Source of the DNA: Steinernema hermaphroditum
Taxonomy: Eukaryota > Nematoda > Chromadorea > Rhabditida > Steinernematidae
Length of the DNA stretch: 64,000 nt
Reading direction: 5' to 3'
Assembly (NCBI GenBank): GCA_030435675.1
Contig: CM059621.1
Coordinates: 1,240,001-1,304,000, forward strand
Shown here: piece after piece, positions 32,415-45,040 of the stretch
How the letters are laid out: the number at the start of each line of letters is the position of its first letter
Position numbering within the stretch: the first letter of the stretch is position 1
Notes under the pieces: generated by a model
What the model saw: the letters and a program-made list of their open reading frames with translations, nothing else
The model's database searches: none
What the model was told of the DNA's origin: nothing
Made by a program: the position numbers and the translations under genes

Positions 32415-32692
32415 GCGTTTCGGCATTTCGGTGGAACCCACGATATTTGTGTGACATTTTATAATTATTTGGTACCGGGTATTCGTAGTAAATGTGTTTA
32501 TATTGGTAAAAAAGAAAACATTCAAGCTGAACCACTACTCCATCCCCATCGATCTGGAGGTGCATGATCTAGATAAGCCAGCTTTGAATACTATCTGAGT
32601 CCCTTTTATTCACAGCGAAAGATGACACAAGACGTATAAAGAGATCTTCGAGTAGACTATCCTCACTGAACCACTTCGGGCTTGACATGTTT
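32415..32692. other. Convergent 3' region
   Basis: Short spacer between convergent genes; nothing else seen. Confidence 0.4.
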
Positions 32693-34027
32693 CTATGAGT
32701 CACTCGTACAACCAGAGTCGGTGGACTTCTTAGCCAGCAGTTCGCCTATCCCATCGGCCAATAGTCGCGCTTGATGCTTCTGGCAGAAGTGATCTTCATG
32801 TTCGAAAAACATCGACACGCATCGAGCTCCATCTCGCAACGCGTCTACTACTTGCTCTCGCGCTCTTTCATCGTTTTTTGCCTTTGTTTTAGTCTCCTAA
32901 AGCTATCAGATATTTTCAAAATTTATGGGGCTCTTACGAAGTGTTGGGCTCCTTGGAAGAAATGTGCGAATTGTCGAGCAATATCCGATTCGATCAAGAA
33001 GTCCTTTCCCGCATATACCAGCAAACTTCTGATGTTCGTCCTGTTCAATTTGTGGACGAATGGTTCCTGGCCGGCCACATCGAAATTCCTTGGAGCTACG
33101 CCGATGACACTCCAAGCAGCAACGTCGCCTGTAGGACATCTCAGCTTCAGTATCTTGTTGTAATCTGCAAGCGGATGATGAGAAGTCATCTCAAAAGTGG
33201 CGCATACGGAAATCCAGAATTGGCCTCATGAATATACGGGGCCATCCCAGTTGCCATAGAAACATAACCGAGTTCACCAGCCATGTTGGTCGGATTCCAT
33301 TGTGGATCCGGACTCCGACAAAGTTGGACATGACTAAACCGATGGTTTTGTCTTCGTTTAAGGCAGCCATCCGGAGGGCATTATCACAGCCGCGACTGTG
33401 TCCTAGGAAGATGAGGTCTTTTGTCAAGTTCAAGTGGTCGACGACAGCCTGAACGTAGTTCACGCGTTCCATATTATGCTGGATGAGGCTGTCATGGCCT
33501 GAAAACGACCCACATTAGACATGGATAGACATTTAGATGAAGGCAGCTTCATGTTCTTGTGAAATAAGTTACCTTCACTAAGACCATATCCCGGGAAGTT
33601 GATTCCAATGAATCGGATTCCTTTTTCTTTTAGCAGAGGCATGACATATTTGAAGTCTTTATGAGATCCGGGTGCACCATGCATGGCTACGACTGTGCCA
33701 ACATCGGATCCTTCCGGGTGGGTGTCCTAGACAATATGATGTATTAACACACCCTGTTTTAAACGCATCAGAACATCAAGACTCTAATATAAAGAGAAGA
33801 AAACTTACTTGAATGACTGACTCCAAATCGAATTGCTTTCCACCAAAGCTGAACGGGATCCGTTCTTTTCTGAGGAAATGATCGTGGTCATGCTTCGGCT
33901 GAACCTTGGTTCTAGTAGCCGTGAAATGCGTAAGCGAAAAGTGGCGAACAGGACCGGCGAACGATGGCGAAGGAGTCGCAGAGCGAAAAAAAAATCGCTG
34001 ACTTATTCCGCTAATCGATACGCGCAT
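32693..34027 (-). CDS. DUF1057-type alpha/beta hydrolase, copy 1
   Basis: Five exons: 34027-33809, 33726-33573, 33498-33208, 33164-32938 and 32896-32693, 364 residues. Landmarks are FSFGGKQFDLESVIQDTHPE, VVAMHGAPGSHKDFKYVMP (oxyanion strand), INFPGYGLSEG, the nucleophile elbow LGHSRGCDNAL with Ser159, VYAGKDFLIES with the likely acid, and EHEDHFCQKHQA with the likely catalytic His. The family is nematode-wide with unknown substrates; hydrolysis of an ester or thioester is inferred. The upstream start is uncertain: MRVSISGISQRFFF at 34027 was chosen because the N-terminus then resembles a mitochondrial presequence as in copy 2, but the frame stays open to 34165. Paralogue of 35089-36475 with identical lengths of exons 2-4. 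Confidence 0.82.
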
Positions 34028-35088
34028 TTCGTCTCCCGAAGCGACACGTGCTATAGACGATGGGTGAAATGAACACTGATCGGCTCTCGAGATTGAACAG
34101 ACGAGAGAGACGATTTGTTCAAGAGATCGAAGTAAAGTACAAGATGACGACAGTGCGAACGTCATAAATGTCTGTTGTTGGTGATCGCAGACCGACAGGT
34201 GCTAAGTATTCCTGTGCGCATTGCTAGTGCAGATATGTGTGAAATCACAGCAATGCACAAAATCAAAGTAACCGAAAAGGGATTGCCTGAGTAATGTTAA
34301 TATGGAAACCATTGGTGTATCTAGGTACTGTAGTTGTGTGTATGTATGTATGCGATCTAGGTGCTTTTAGGAGCTTTCGGGCTGGGGGTCCCGGAAGATG
34401 GGAACATCATTTTCAATCTATCTCCTTCTTTTCAACATATAGGCATTTATTCAACTTAAGGAAATATTCAAAAGTGGCAGACGCCGATCAAGCTGAGGCG
34501 TGCTGGAAGGACTGATATGCTGTGAACGTGAACTACGCTTCTGATTCTAATCCTAATCCAATCTTTTTTTTGATTCCTAATCCACTTCGCGTTGTCCGAG
34601 AAGAAAGTATGTTCCCATTTCGTATGTACCTAAGCCATCGAATTTGCATACACCCAATGTTCTAATAGTCGAGGGGTAATGCTCCTAGGCATGGGTTTTA
34701 GGGGTAGTATTCGAAATTCGAACTTTGCCCCTAAAAACCCTACCCCGGTGAAGACGCAGCTCTAGTGAACTCCTCCCGAAAGATTAGAGCCTTACCATTT
34801 CGAAATACGACTACATAAGTGGAGCTTCCAATAGAGATGAGAATGCACTAATAATAAAGATTTTTCTTAACTTTTCTTCTTGGCCCTCTTTTCGTAGTTG
34901 TTTTTAGGCCAGGTGATTTTGCATGTGTTCGACCCACCGGTCCACTCTCTATCGACTCTATTTTTCGAGCCCGATCGGTGTCTATTACTTTGAAAGGTTT
35001 CCTTGTCAATGCTGTCCGGAACAAGATGTGAAACAAGACTTTTTCTTCATTCCTATTGACAATAAATTAAATGCACAAATTTGACTTA
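34028..35088. other. Intergenic with small inverted repeat
   Basis: About 34693-34741 forms an imperfect hairpin (GGGTTTTAGGGG against CCCCTAAAAACCC). No gene is supported. Confidence 0.4.
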
Positions 35089-36475
35089 TCAAACAGCAGT
35101 TTTCTTAATTTTCTTTGAGAGAAGCTCAGCAATTCCATCGGCCAGTAGTTGAGCCTGATGCTTCTGAGTGAAGTGATCTTCCTTCGTAAAGTATATCGAC
35201 ACGCTTCGAGCTCCGTCTTTGAAGGCGTCCAGAACTTGCTTCCGTGCTTCAGGGTCGTTTTTCACTTTCGTATCAGTTTGCTAAAAAAACGTTATATTTT
35301 CAACCCTTTTCATTTGTATCCTTACAAAATGCTGAGTTCCCTCGAACAAATGGGCAAATTTTCTACTGATATGTGACTCCACAAGATGATCCTTCCCGGA
35401 ATATACCAGTAAACTCTTGATGTTCGTTCTGTTCAGCTTATGGACAAAAGGCTCCTGGCCGGCTACATCCACTTTCCTGGGAACGATGCCGACAATACAC
35501 CAAGCTGCGATGTCTCCCGTGCGACATCTCAATTTCAGCAAGCTGTTGTAAACTGAAACGTTGTTGGAAGTTAGAGTATATACGCCTACGGCATACTGTA
35601 ATAAAGAGCGGGCCTCATAGCAAAACGTGTCCAACCAAGCTGCCACAAGAATTCAACCGAGTTCACCAGCCAAGTAGGTTTGATTCCTTTGTGGACTCGT
35701 ATACCGAAGAAGTTGGCTAGAACCAAGCCGACAGTTTTATCTTCGTTCAAAGCGGCCATCTTGAGCGCATTCTCGCATCCGCGACTATGGCCGAAGAAGA
35801 CGACATCCTTCTTCAAGTTGAGGTGATCAACAACGGCTTGGACGTAGTTGACACGCTCCATGTTGTGTTGGATCAGCTTGTCATGGCCTAAAGGCAAGTA
35901 GAATTCGCTGATTCGAATGTTTAATAAGAGATTTAACTGTTATTTGCCAACTTTGTTAATTTTTACATTAGATGTAAAGTACCTTCGGTGAGATCGTATC
36001 CCGGAAAGTTGATTCCAATGAATCGGATTCCCTTCTCTTTCAGGAGAGGCATAACATATTTAAAGTCTTTATGAGATCCTGGGGCGCCATGCATTGCCAC
36101 GACTGTGCCAACATCGGATCCTTCCGGGTGGGTGTCCTGAACAGAGCCGTTTATTATACTATACACTAAACCCCATTGGTAAATGTGTGGGCAATATAAA
36201 AATAATGATGATCAAGTGAATATTTGTCAATGACCTAACCTCACCTGAATGACGGATACCAGATTGAACTGATTTCCTCCGAAGCTGAAGGGGATACGCT
36301 CCCTCCTTAGGAACTGCTCTTGATCGTTATTATCTTCCCTTGCTGTCGATAGAAACATCGCTTGTTGGAGTCCAATTTGCCCAGCCGGTTTGCAGTTCGC
36401 ACCCGAAATGGCTGCAGCACCTGTGAGGGAGCACAGAGACCTGCTGTGGCTGAATACAAGACGCAATGCCTGCAT
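35089..36475 (-). CDS. DUF1057-type alpha/beta hydrolase, copy 2
   Basis: Five exons: 36475-36245, 36136-35983, 35887-35597, 35552-35326 and 35280-35089, 364 residues. It starts MQALRLVFSHSRSLCSL, a mitochondrial-type presequence, after a TTATTGCAG acceptor that looks like a trans-splice site. Then FSFGGNQFNLVSVIQDTHPE, AMHGAPGSHKDFKYVMP, INFPGYDLTEG, the elbow FGHSRGCENAL, VYSGKDHLVES and KEDHFTQKHQAQLLADGIAE. Tandem duplicate of the gene at 32693-34027: exons 2, 3 and 4 are 154, 291 and 227 bases in both. Exon 2 is almost identical (HPEGSDVGTVVAMHGAPGSH), much closer than exons 1 and 5, which hints at local gene conversion. Hydrolase activity is inferred; the substrate is unknown. Confidence 0.85.
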
Positions 36476-37623
36476 TTTGTTTTGTTCTCCGACTTCTGCA
36501 ATAAATACGATCAATAGCTGAAAGAGAAAACAAACAGCAAGCGCCATGGGAGAATGAACGGACGGGATGAACTGGGCGGTGTTTTCTTCTCACAATCAAA
36601 CTACAACGTACAAAATGGAAATGTGCGAACGTCATCAAAGTGACTGTGAGCGTCAGCACAGCTTGCTAGGTGATAAATTGTGTCTAACCAATGCCTAACG
36701 CATTGGTAGTTAACAGAAATCCCACTAAATACGCAATAGTGTTTTGAAAATCCGCATCGATGTGATTGTTGATTGTTCGAAATGGCCACCTCACACAGGC
36801 TTCGAGACGTTCCTTAAAATTCTTCGCCGCGTCCACGAACACTTCCATTCATTCCCATGCTCCCCAGAGATCTCCTTAGACTCTGCAAGTTGGTGTGCCG
36901 GACTCGCGAGGCAGGATTCTTCATGATTCCCTCTGAGCAGCCTAGCGGGTACTGTGCAGTCGGGGCTACTTGAAGGCCACATATCCTTATCCAATGAACT
37001 TGGTAAAGATCTGCTTTGCAACCTTTATCGATGATTTCGATCCATGTGCCATAATTTTGCAAACCATTGCAGAACTATTGCGACACCCTGCACATATAAG
37101 GTTTGCCAAGAACAAATAATACAAACCAGTCCACCGATGAGCCAATTGAATATAGTAGTTTCCTTTTCAGTCTCAAAATTAACGTTATTTGGCAAAGCCT
37201 GCGTTTTCATGCGCATGATATTAGCGTTGAGAAAGGCGATTCAAAGAGTCGAAGATCAGCGGCTCAGAGCATTACATAAATTAACGATTTGCATAACGAA
37301 AACAACAACTTGTACATCTTTTCGTTTTAGCATTCAATTCTCCTGGCGCTACAGTATGCCTTTATGTTACATGCTTCACGACCAGGACACCGTACTCAGC
37401 ATAACCGGTTATCATACGTGACCGGGGTGGAAGAAATTATCACGCATCACACTACATAATACAATGCTATTGATTTTCGTTCACGATTGCGAAGAAGGGT
37501 GCATTTAACTCGCCACTGCAGCGCTTTGGTCACATGTGTAAAATGGTGATTTCGCGTAGAAGGGAAGACTCGATCATTTTTTCAAGATTTTCTGAACAAA
37601 GCTGCCATTTACGGTTTTCAGAT
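36476..37623. other. Intergenic, divergent promoter region
   Basis: Lies between divergent genes. Open frames here have no recognisable content. AACGGTTTTCAG... GATATG at 37605-37626 suggests a trans-splice acceptor for the acetyltransferase gene. Confidence 0.4.
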
Positions 37624-38477
37624 ATGTTTCGCAAGAACGGAATCCTCTTCCGAAAGATAGAGCCAGAAGATGTGGAAGCGCTGGTGAAGTTCATGATGGA
37701 GAACCTTCCAAAAACGTCGTCTATCTGTCGAGTGAGTTATCAGAACGGTGGACCGTGAAAGGTCGTCAACTTCAGGCACTCCAATTCGAACAAGAAGACT
37801 ACGAAGCTATGTACATTCCTCGCATAGCTGAGAGTATTCCCTCCAACATTTCTGTGCTGGCCATAGACGAAAGCATTGGCGAAATCGTGGGCTACCATCT
37901 CGATAACTACTACTATAGAGATCCGGCTAAGAATCCGCCGAACAAGCCGAAGAAAACAGCGAAGGCACAGATCTTAGGTCTCATCGTACATCTGCGCGTG
38001 ATATACATATGTTATAGCCAGCTTATCTGAATCTCTTCGAAACGAATTCTGGAAGGTTTGTCCTCCAGAAGTGCAATGTGTCGTTCGAGGCGAATCATCG
38101 TGTACGCGGAAGGATTACCAACGCAGGGGCATTGGAGAGACGTTCATTCAGATGATGCTTGACGACAGTTCGGTATGCTAGCTCTAATTCTATTCCCATA
38201 ACAGTAGGCCATTTTCCAGTCCGACAAAAAGGTCTCCGGTGGAATGGCCGCTTCGACCAGTCTCCCCAATCAAGTACTCTGCCGCAAAATCGGTTTTCTT
38301 GATATGGCCGAAGTATCGTACAAAGAGCTCTTCGAAGCTAATGGCATCCCATTCGAAGGCGCGTTCAAGGATGGTACTACTAAGTGTGTTCTTCAATTCC
38401 GTCCGAATAGCGATGAGCTGCAAAAGAAGACGCTGTTGAGACTGAAAGAGAGAGAAGTGGCTAAGAGCAAGCTTTGA
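37624..38477 (+). CDS. GNAT-family N-acyltransferase
   Basis: Four exons: 37624-37731, 37776-37977, 38018-38172 and 38220-38477, 240 residues. The start ATG at 37624 follows a TTTTCAG acceptor by three bases. Visible GNAT features are the N-terminal GILFRKIEPEDVEALVKF strand/helix, VLAIDESIGEIVGYHLDN, and the acetyl-CoA pyrophosphate-binding loop DYQRRGIGETF (Q/R-x-x-G-x-G/A pattern). Then follows MAASTSLPNQVLCRKIGF and a charged C-terminus (REVAKSKL). Related nematode GNATs acylate amines or amino acids from acyl-CoA; the acceptor is unknown. Convergent with the kappa GST gene. It fits the acyl-CoA theme of the region, though this link is inference. Confidence 0.8.
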
Positions 38478-38629
38478 GGTAGTAAGGTCAAAATATGATC
38501 GTTTTTGTATCCTGGTGATCGAGAGCCCAGTTTATGGCATAAATACAGTTGACCTCTTATCTGATCACAACTTGTACATCCCCATATTCTCGCCATCATT
38601 TATTCACCACAGCCAAAGAGAGACAACTT

Positions 38630-39392
38630 TCAAATTTTGCATTTGGCCGTGAGTGGTCCAAGAAAGGGACACCCAAGAAGGCCACAAATCACATGCATTC
38701 GATCACTTCCAAAGAAGCACACATCCGCTTTGTTAGGTTGCTTTACCACAATCCAAGGGGCTCCGAACGCTCCAAGAGCAAAAGCCTCTTCCGTCCGACT
38801 CTTCAGAGTCTCCTTCACTGTAGCACTGTCCATAGCGACGAGAATCTTTTCAAAGGATGGCAGGTTAATATTTTCCGCTACTTTCTTGAAATCTTCAACT
38901 CGATGAATGGGCTGATCGGTCGACCACACCCTTCGATAGAGCTCGCGACTGGCTGCCGCGAGATAGCTAGGCTCGCAAAGGTCAATAGCAGTGAGGAAGC
39001 GCTGGGCTTTGAGCGTTCCATGACCGAACGCACCACCCATGAAGTCCTAAGCAAAAGGTCACATAACAGCTTGGCTAAAACTTATCACCTTCGGTATTCT
39101 AAGCGGGATGTTCCAGTAGTTTGCCACACGAGGAAGCTCGTTCAGCATGTAGACTCCTTTGGCAGGAGATTGAAGAGCTGGAGGTGTCTGACCGGCCAGC
39201 TTCATTACGCCAGCGAGATAGAAGGGCTTGAGTTTAAGCTCGAAGGGGAGCGTCTTTTCATAGTCCGACAAAATCTGTAAAATAATATAAAGGTGGGTCG
39301 ATAAAAATAGGATTTACTTCAAAGGCGATCCAGGAATAAGGCGACAACGAGTCATAGTAGAGCTCAATAACATTTCCTTCGTTCTTCGGCAT
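38630..39392 (-). CDS. Kappa-class glutathione S-transferase
   Basis: Three exons: 39392-39318, 39274-39089 and 39046-38630, 225 residues, the usual length for GSTK. The DsbA-like fold is marked by ELYYDSLSPYSWIAFE, with the Ser that activates glutathione, NIPLRIPKDFMGG at the middle, KAQRFLTAIDL, and the cis-Pro loop ALGAFGAPWIVV followed by FFGSDRM. In animals GSTK sits in mitochondria and peroxisomes and is linked to lipid peroxide handling and beta-oxidation. The start MPKNEG at 39392 aligns with the family; an open frame upstream to 39548 was not used because it lacks homology. The C-terminus ends GPLTAKCKI, not a canonical peroxisomal signal. Confidence 0.88.
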
Positions 39393-39592
39393 GGTCACCT
39401 GTGTCGATCGATTGGTGCTGTCTTCGTCCAATTTAGTCGTGTGTATTGTGTAGTCGTGTAGCGTGTAGTCACCCCACGTTGTCGACCGCGTGCTGTTGAT
39501 GGGCGATGTGTAACGGCAGATGAGACTCCTGCTTAGGGCATGTTGCAAATGGTTGTAAAGGGTTTATTTTACATCAGAAAATCTGTGGATGC

Positions 39593-42500
39593 CTATAGGG
39601 TATTTTCCGCTTTCTCATGAATTTCTGTATAGAGCTGCGCCCTGACTTTCTCATACTTCTTTCTGATATCCGCCCGTTTGGGCTTGTGCGTTGGAGTCAT
39701 CAATCCATTGTCGATAGTGAAGGGATCGGCCTCCAGGTAGACAGCCTTCACTTCTTCGAACTTATTGAGCTTCCCTTCCGACTCCTTTCTCATCGCATCA
39801 AGCACAAACTCTTTAACCTAAATAATTAAGCTAGCCATTGCACACTTCGCTGTCGACTCACTTTATCGTTTTCACACAATTCCTTCAATGACGGCTCCTC
39901 GTTTTCCACATGTTCTTTGTACCATGAAAGTACAGTTTCTTGGTCAGGTACGACAATAGCGACTAAATCACGTTCCAAGCTGTCTCCGTCGACGAAGATT
40001 TGACTAATAGCGGTTGCATTACCGTACACCCCTTCGATCTTCTCTGGTGCAACGTATTCGCCCTGGGCTAATTTGAAAATGTTCTTTTTTCGGTCGAAAA
40101 CTCTAAGAAGGCCGGTAGGAAGGAGCTCCACTATGTCTCCAGTACAAAGGAAACCATCTTCGTCGAAAAGTTCAGCAGTCTTCTCGGGATCTTTGAAGTA
40201 TCCCTGCGTCACGCAAGGCCCTTTAACTCGGAGCTCTCCCTTCCCTTCCGCCGCAAAGTATCCAAGCTCCGGAACGTCACCTATCTTCAGAACAGCACAA
40301 GTGGCTGGAGGCCCAACCTGACCCCCGTTGATGCTAGTGCTCCAATTCATCGTGGCCAACGAAGACGTTTCCGTAGAGCCGTAGCCTTCAACGAAGACGG
40401 CACCCAGAGTAACGCGGACCATCTCTAGGACTTCTTTGGCTAAAGGTGCCGAGCCCACGACGGAATACTTTGCCCTTCCTCCTGTGATGTCACGGATTGG
40501 CTTAAAGACGAGTTTCTCGAAGAAAGTGTGACGGAAGTCGCCATTTTGGAGTCTTTTCAGCTTTGCGTTGTAGGCTATTTCGAATAGCTTCCGTTTCAGA
40601 GGGCTGGCCTTAGCAAGCTTTTTCTAAAAAGAAGCTGGTTTAACTTCTATACATTGACCAGTTGAATACAGTAGTCTGACCAGCCTCAACTTTTAAAGAA
40701 ATAGGTTAGCCTTAAACACTATAGCCAGATCTTTCTGTAATTTCGAGCTGAAGTCTCCTCCGGCCAAGCACTCATTGGTCCGGATCGCATTTTCAGCTCG
40801 GAGTAAACCGCATGTCATCTTTCCTGATCGTTTGTGTCCTCTTCGCACCGCTCCTTGCCAACAATCTCAATTGCCCCACATAAAGTGATCCTTGAGTCGG
40901 CTTAGCTTAGGCCCGGCTCAGGCACTCATGTTAAGTTCAGGACATTGACCAAATTGGTCTTTTAAAGCGGAATTTTTACGTGGTCTCTTATTGTCTGCTC
41001 TAGAGCTGTTTCATCTCCGTTCTTACCTTAATCTGGTCCGATATAACCGCCAACACTCTGGGCACAGCTGGGAAAACCGTAGGTTTGACCAGCTGCATAT
41101 CCTCAATCAGCTTCTTCGGATCGCCTCGATAGTACCCAACAGAGGCACCCTTGGCCAATGCAAACCACTCGGCAAGTTGTTCGAAGACATGAGATAAGGG
41201 GAGGTAGGAAATAACCCTCTAAAGGAGCAATATTGTTTTTAGACATCACGTACTATCCTACGTCGTTGTGACTCAATGGTTCTGTAGGGAACTGCTCCAA
41301 TTGCCAGAAAACGGCAGATAGTGTTGAAAGGACGTTTGCATGTGAGAGCACAGCTGCTTTGGGATTGCCTGTGGTGCCACTGGTGTAGCAAAACATGTAC
41401 GTATCAGAAGGCTTGGGGAAGCTGGGCTCAGCTGGGTTCTTCCTTCCGAATTCAAGCGCATCTGACCAAGAGGTTACAGTTATTCCAACCTTCTTGGCTT
41501 CGCTTAGAAGGTCATTTGTCACTTCCGTACTGTCAATAATCACTAAGTTCTCCAAGACTGTCAGGTCATCTTCAGCCTTCTTCTGGATCATTAACTTCAC
41601 TTTGTCGACATTGTCAACGACCATCGTGCTAAGCAACCACTTTAAGTGAACAAACATTTCTTGACTCACTGTATTTCCGAGTGGCCAACAATATAAGATG
41701 CCACGTCACTCCCGAAGGTATCATAAATCGGTACTTGAACCATAGAATGCCGCATGCAGGCCAATATTGTCTCGAAGACTTCGGGAGAGTTTTTCGCGTA
41801 GATTCCAATTCTTGTATTGGATCCCACAGCAGCATGAAATCTGTTCACTAAAGCTGACCCGAAGTTTCTGGCGTTTTCCTCGGCTTCTTTGTAGGAAGTA
41901 TATTTGTAGGATCTGGTCGTTTTATCGTATGCTCCAAAGCATGGTCCATTACTGCTAAGCTCCATTCCCATAATGAAGACGTCGTACAGGTGGATGACTT
42001 GGTCTGGCCATTTGTTTTTGATGTAGTTGACGCCGTGAGGTCCGAGAAGACCACTTCGTAGGACACCGGGTTTAAACTGAAAGTCGCATGGTAAAACGAG
42101 GTGAATAGGAAGAATGTTCGATATTGGAAAATAATCACGCCTGTGCTAAGGCCCCTAAAGATACTAGAGAGATTTTGATCTTTGTAGCCGCGAAACAAAA
42201 TGAGCCAACCAGCCAAACCGAGCTGGTCGGTGACTTTTGCGACCTAGGGCCAATTCGACGTAGTTGTCTATGGAGCCAGTACCGGCGGACACGGCTCAAC
42301 GGTTCAATCATTGATTGTTTTACATACTGGGGACAATCGCAACAATTTGCAAAGAACGGTGTGAAGAGATCAATGACAACAAGAGACAAGGGGCATATGG
42401 CAAGGGTGTACAGTTTTCTCTGCGCTCTCTTTACACGGTTCGTACCAAACAGCCGGCTTCGGCTTGGCTCAGATGATTCGGATCTCTTTAGTCTGACCAC

Positions 42501-42715
42501 CTCCTTGCACAGAGGTCGCTTCTTGTTTTTTGTCTAATACTGAAGAACACATTCCAACGTACCTCTCCGATAGCCGGTATTGCATGCTGTTGGACAGAAC
42601 ATCCCGGTGGAGGCACAATTCTTGACAGCTGAGATGACGCTCTAATCAACGGAACTCTATGCCATAATCGAATGCTTCGTACTTGTCTGGTAGATCTACT
42701 AGCGATAGGTAGCAT
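39593..42715 (-). CDS. Long-chain acyl-CoA synthetase (ACSL type)
   Basis: Six exons: 42715-42563, 42076-41670, 41628-41262, 41218-41027, 40623-39862 and 39817-39593, 701 residues, typical for ACSL. The N-terminus ([20 protein letters not shown]) is basic and may target or anchor to mitochondria; a CTTTCAG acceptor lies just upstream. The ATP/AMP box is [17 protein letters not shown], then [44 protein letters not shown], the fatty-acyl signature region around [20 protein letters not shown] and [15 protein letters not shown], and the end motif [16 protein letters not shown]. It activates fatty acids to acyl-CoA at the cost of ATP, feeding both beta-oxidation and glycerolipid synthesis. Introns 1 (486 bases) and 4 (403 bases) are unusually long for this window. 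Confidence 0.9.
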
Positions 42716-43251
42716 TATCACTGAGATGTCTGAATCTGAAAGACAGTTAAGTCGGTCACATGTAAGAGCGCAAATTCACAGGACATGGTGTAAATAGAAA
42801 GCAGTCAATGTGCACGCTTTGGCGAGTAAAATACAAACTACGCATTCGCATCATACCTGTTTTTAAATTGCTCCCCAGGACCGCCCCTATTGACTTTTCT
42901 GTGTGATAAAGGGTGCGGTACATCACGTGATCATAATGCAGAATAAATTCATTTTTACTTAGCAGTTTCGCTATTGTAAGAAGCCTAGTTTTATGTATTA
43001 GATATCCGCTTATCTAAATCGGGGTATTAGGATAATGCACGCCTTGAGTTCTTCAATTTTGCTCAACTCTTCACTGTGTAGTTTGTCCTCTCGACGCATG
43101 TGTTCCACTTTATCATAAAGCGTTCATCGAGAAACGGCACTTTACACTTTGATACGACACTTTTCCCGATGGGAAATAAGCTGCACGGAGCGGGGAGCAA
43201 TGTGACCGCTCAACTAATTGATAAAGTATTTACTTAACAAATAGAAATCTC
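42716..43251. other. Intergenic, no gene seen
   Basis: Upstream region of the acyl-CoA synthetase and 3' flank of the DGAT2-like gene. Confidence 0.4.
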
Positions 43252-45040
43252 TTATAAAATATTAAGCTTGGTATCGGCACTGATGCCGTAGTTCGTCTTA
43301 TGTTTGTCAAATAGCTTTGTTAATGACTCGCAGTACATCCGATGGAGCTCGTCGATTTGTTCAGTAGTTGGGTTATCGACTCGCTCGACGGGGATCGGCG
43401 CTCCAACTGAAATCATGATGCGGTTATAAAGCGTTTTCCATCAAGTTAACAATTATTTACAAGACTGTCGTATTCATAATGGTTAATGATGAGCAGTAGG
43501 GCTGAGCTTGGTCCTTGGCTAGCCCATGCATTTGTGTCTCAGATATTTCCACGTTTATTTTAACGTAGACAGTCGGATCACTCAAATGAACAGTCTACTA
43601 TGCACTCATTTCCGATTTCACCTATTATTGAGAAAGTGGTCAGAATCAGACAATACACAGAAGTCTCATATGTGCCATAGGAGCTTCTGGAATCTACGCT
43701 TGTACACTGGGTTCTCTATGTGTTTTCACGCTGTGAGAACCCTTAGCTCATTTAGCAATCTTGCTACCCGTAATAGACCTTTTTCTACAAAAGGACATCT
43801 CCGGGTCCGGTTCAAAGTAGTGGTGCCTGTCTCATAAAGTTTCGAAATCAGCATTTTAGGCTTCAAAGGACAAAATAAGACCTTGATATCGATGACAGTA
43901 CGGTTGTGCTTTGTCTCTATCATGGAAAGGTGCACCTTTCCGTTTGTTCCGAAAGGTTATTCGCATTTAACAGCGTGCCAAACGATTCAAAAGTATCAAG
44001 CTAATGTCACTTAAATCAGGCACTTACCAACAGTGGCGATGGGTACACGATACGGCACAAATCCAAACACGTAGTTGAACACGCCTCGTCCATGGAAGAT
44101 AGGTGGACTAAAACCGAACAGCTTCTTGACTGTCGTCTGGAACATTCGAAGGAAAGTGCCTCGTTCACTCTTCACTTGTTTAAAAATTGAGTTCTCCCCG
44201 AAATTGTAGACAGGCACAAGATGAGTGCTGAATGATCACGTACGTTTGAGAACTGAGAATTGAATAGTTACCCAGTGGTTAGCGCGATCTTTACAAAGCC
44301 TTTCCTGGATTTTAATGTCAAGTCAAAGTTCTCCGAATTCGCGTCGAGAGCCTCTTCCGCCCCACCAATAACGATTCCAATTGCGTATCCCTTCTTACCC
44401 CCGGTAAGGTAGTGCGTGATAGCTTCTTTTGCAGCGGGAATCAGTCCTAAGTACGGTCGTTTAGACACGCGTAGTTGACAAGATACCTAAAGACATGCAC
44501 AGTTCTCTCCTAAACGGAATGAGCAGGTTCATGTCGAGAACACATAGACGAGTCATGATCCCAGGGAAAAGATTGCTGAAGCCAGTGCCACCAGTGACTA
44601 AAGATAGCGTGATGGCAAGGCTCATGATCCCATGGGGATGAGAGCCGACTATGTAATTATGATCCGGCGGCAGCTCCGCTGTTTTGATGAGCTTCGCAGG
44701 AAAGTAGTCGGCACCTCGTCGGAAAGCGGGCAAATTTTGGAACCAAGCCCATGGTCTCCCGCCCTTGTAAGGCGTTTCAAAATCGTAGTAGTACCAAACA
44801 GCGTAGATCGCTAGGAGCCACCTATATGATGAAACAGAATGTAATCTTTTTAATAATAATCTACTACGAAGGAAGTAAAATGAGAGCAACTTACCAATAA
44901 GATGTAAAGAACACAAGATACACTGGAATGAGAAGGGCAACAAATAGTGTTCCGAAGAAGAGGAAGGAGAAAAAGAGCGCCGAAAGTGTCTCCAGTCGCC
45001 TATGCAATGGGATACACAAAGGAGCGAAGACCTGAGACAT
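43252..45040 (-). CDS. DGAT2-family acyltransferase, copy 1
   Basis: Five exons: 45040-44895, 44821-44487, 44446-44272, 44227-44028 and 43406-43252, 336 residues. A hydrophobic hairpin near the N-terminus ([20 protein letters not shown]) is followed by [16 protein letters not shown], the active-site HPHG in [54 protein letters not shown] and a C-terminal [13 protein letters not shown]. The family uses acyl-CoA to make di- or triacylglycerol at the ER and lipid droplets. Intron 4 is ~620 bases, far longer than in copy 2. Head-to-head inverted paralogue of 47460-48679, with exons 2-5 of identical length (335, 175, 200, 155). Which acceptor (diacylglycerol, monoacylglycerol, retinol or wax alcohol) it uses cannot be told. 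Confidence 0.88.
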
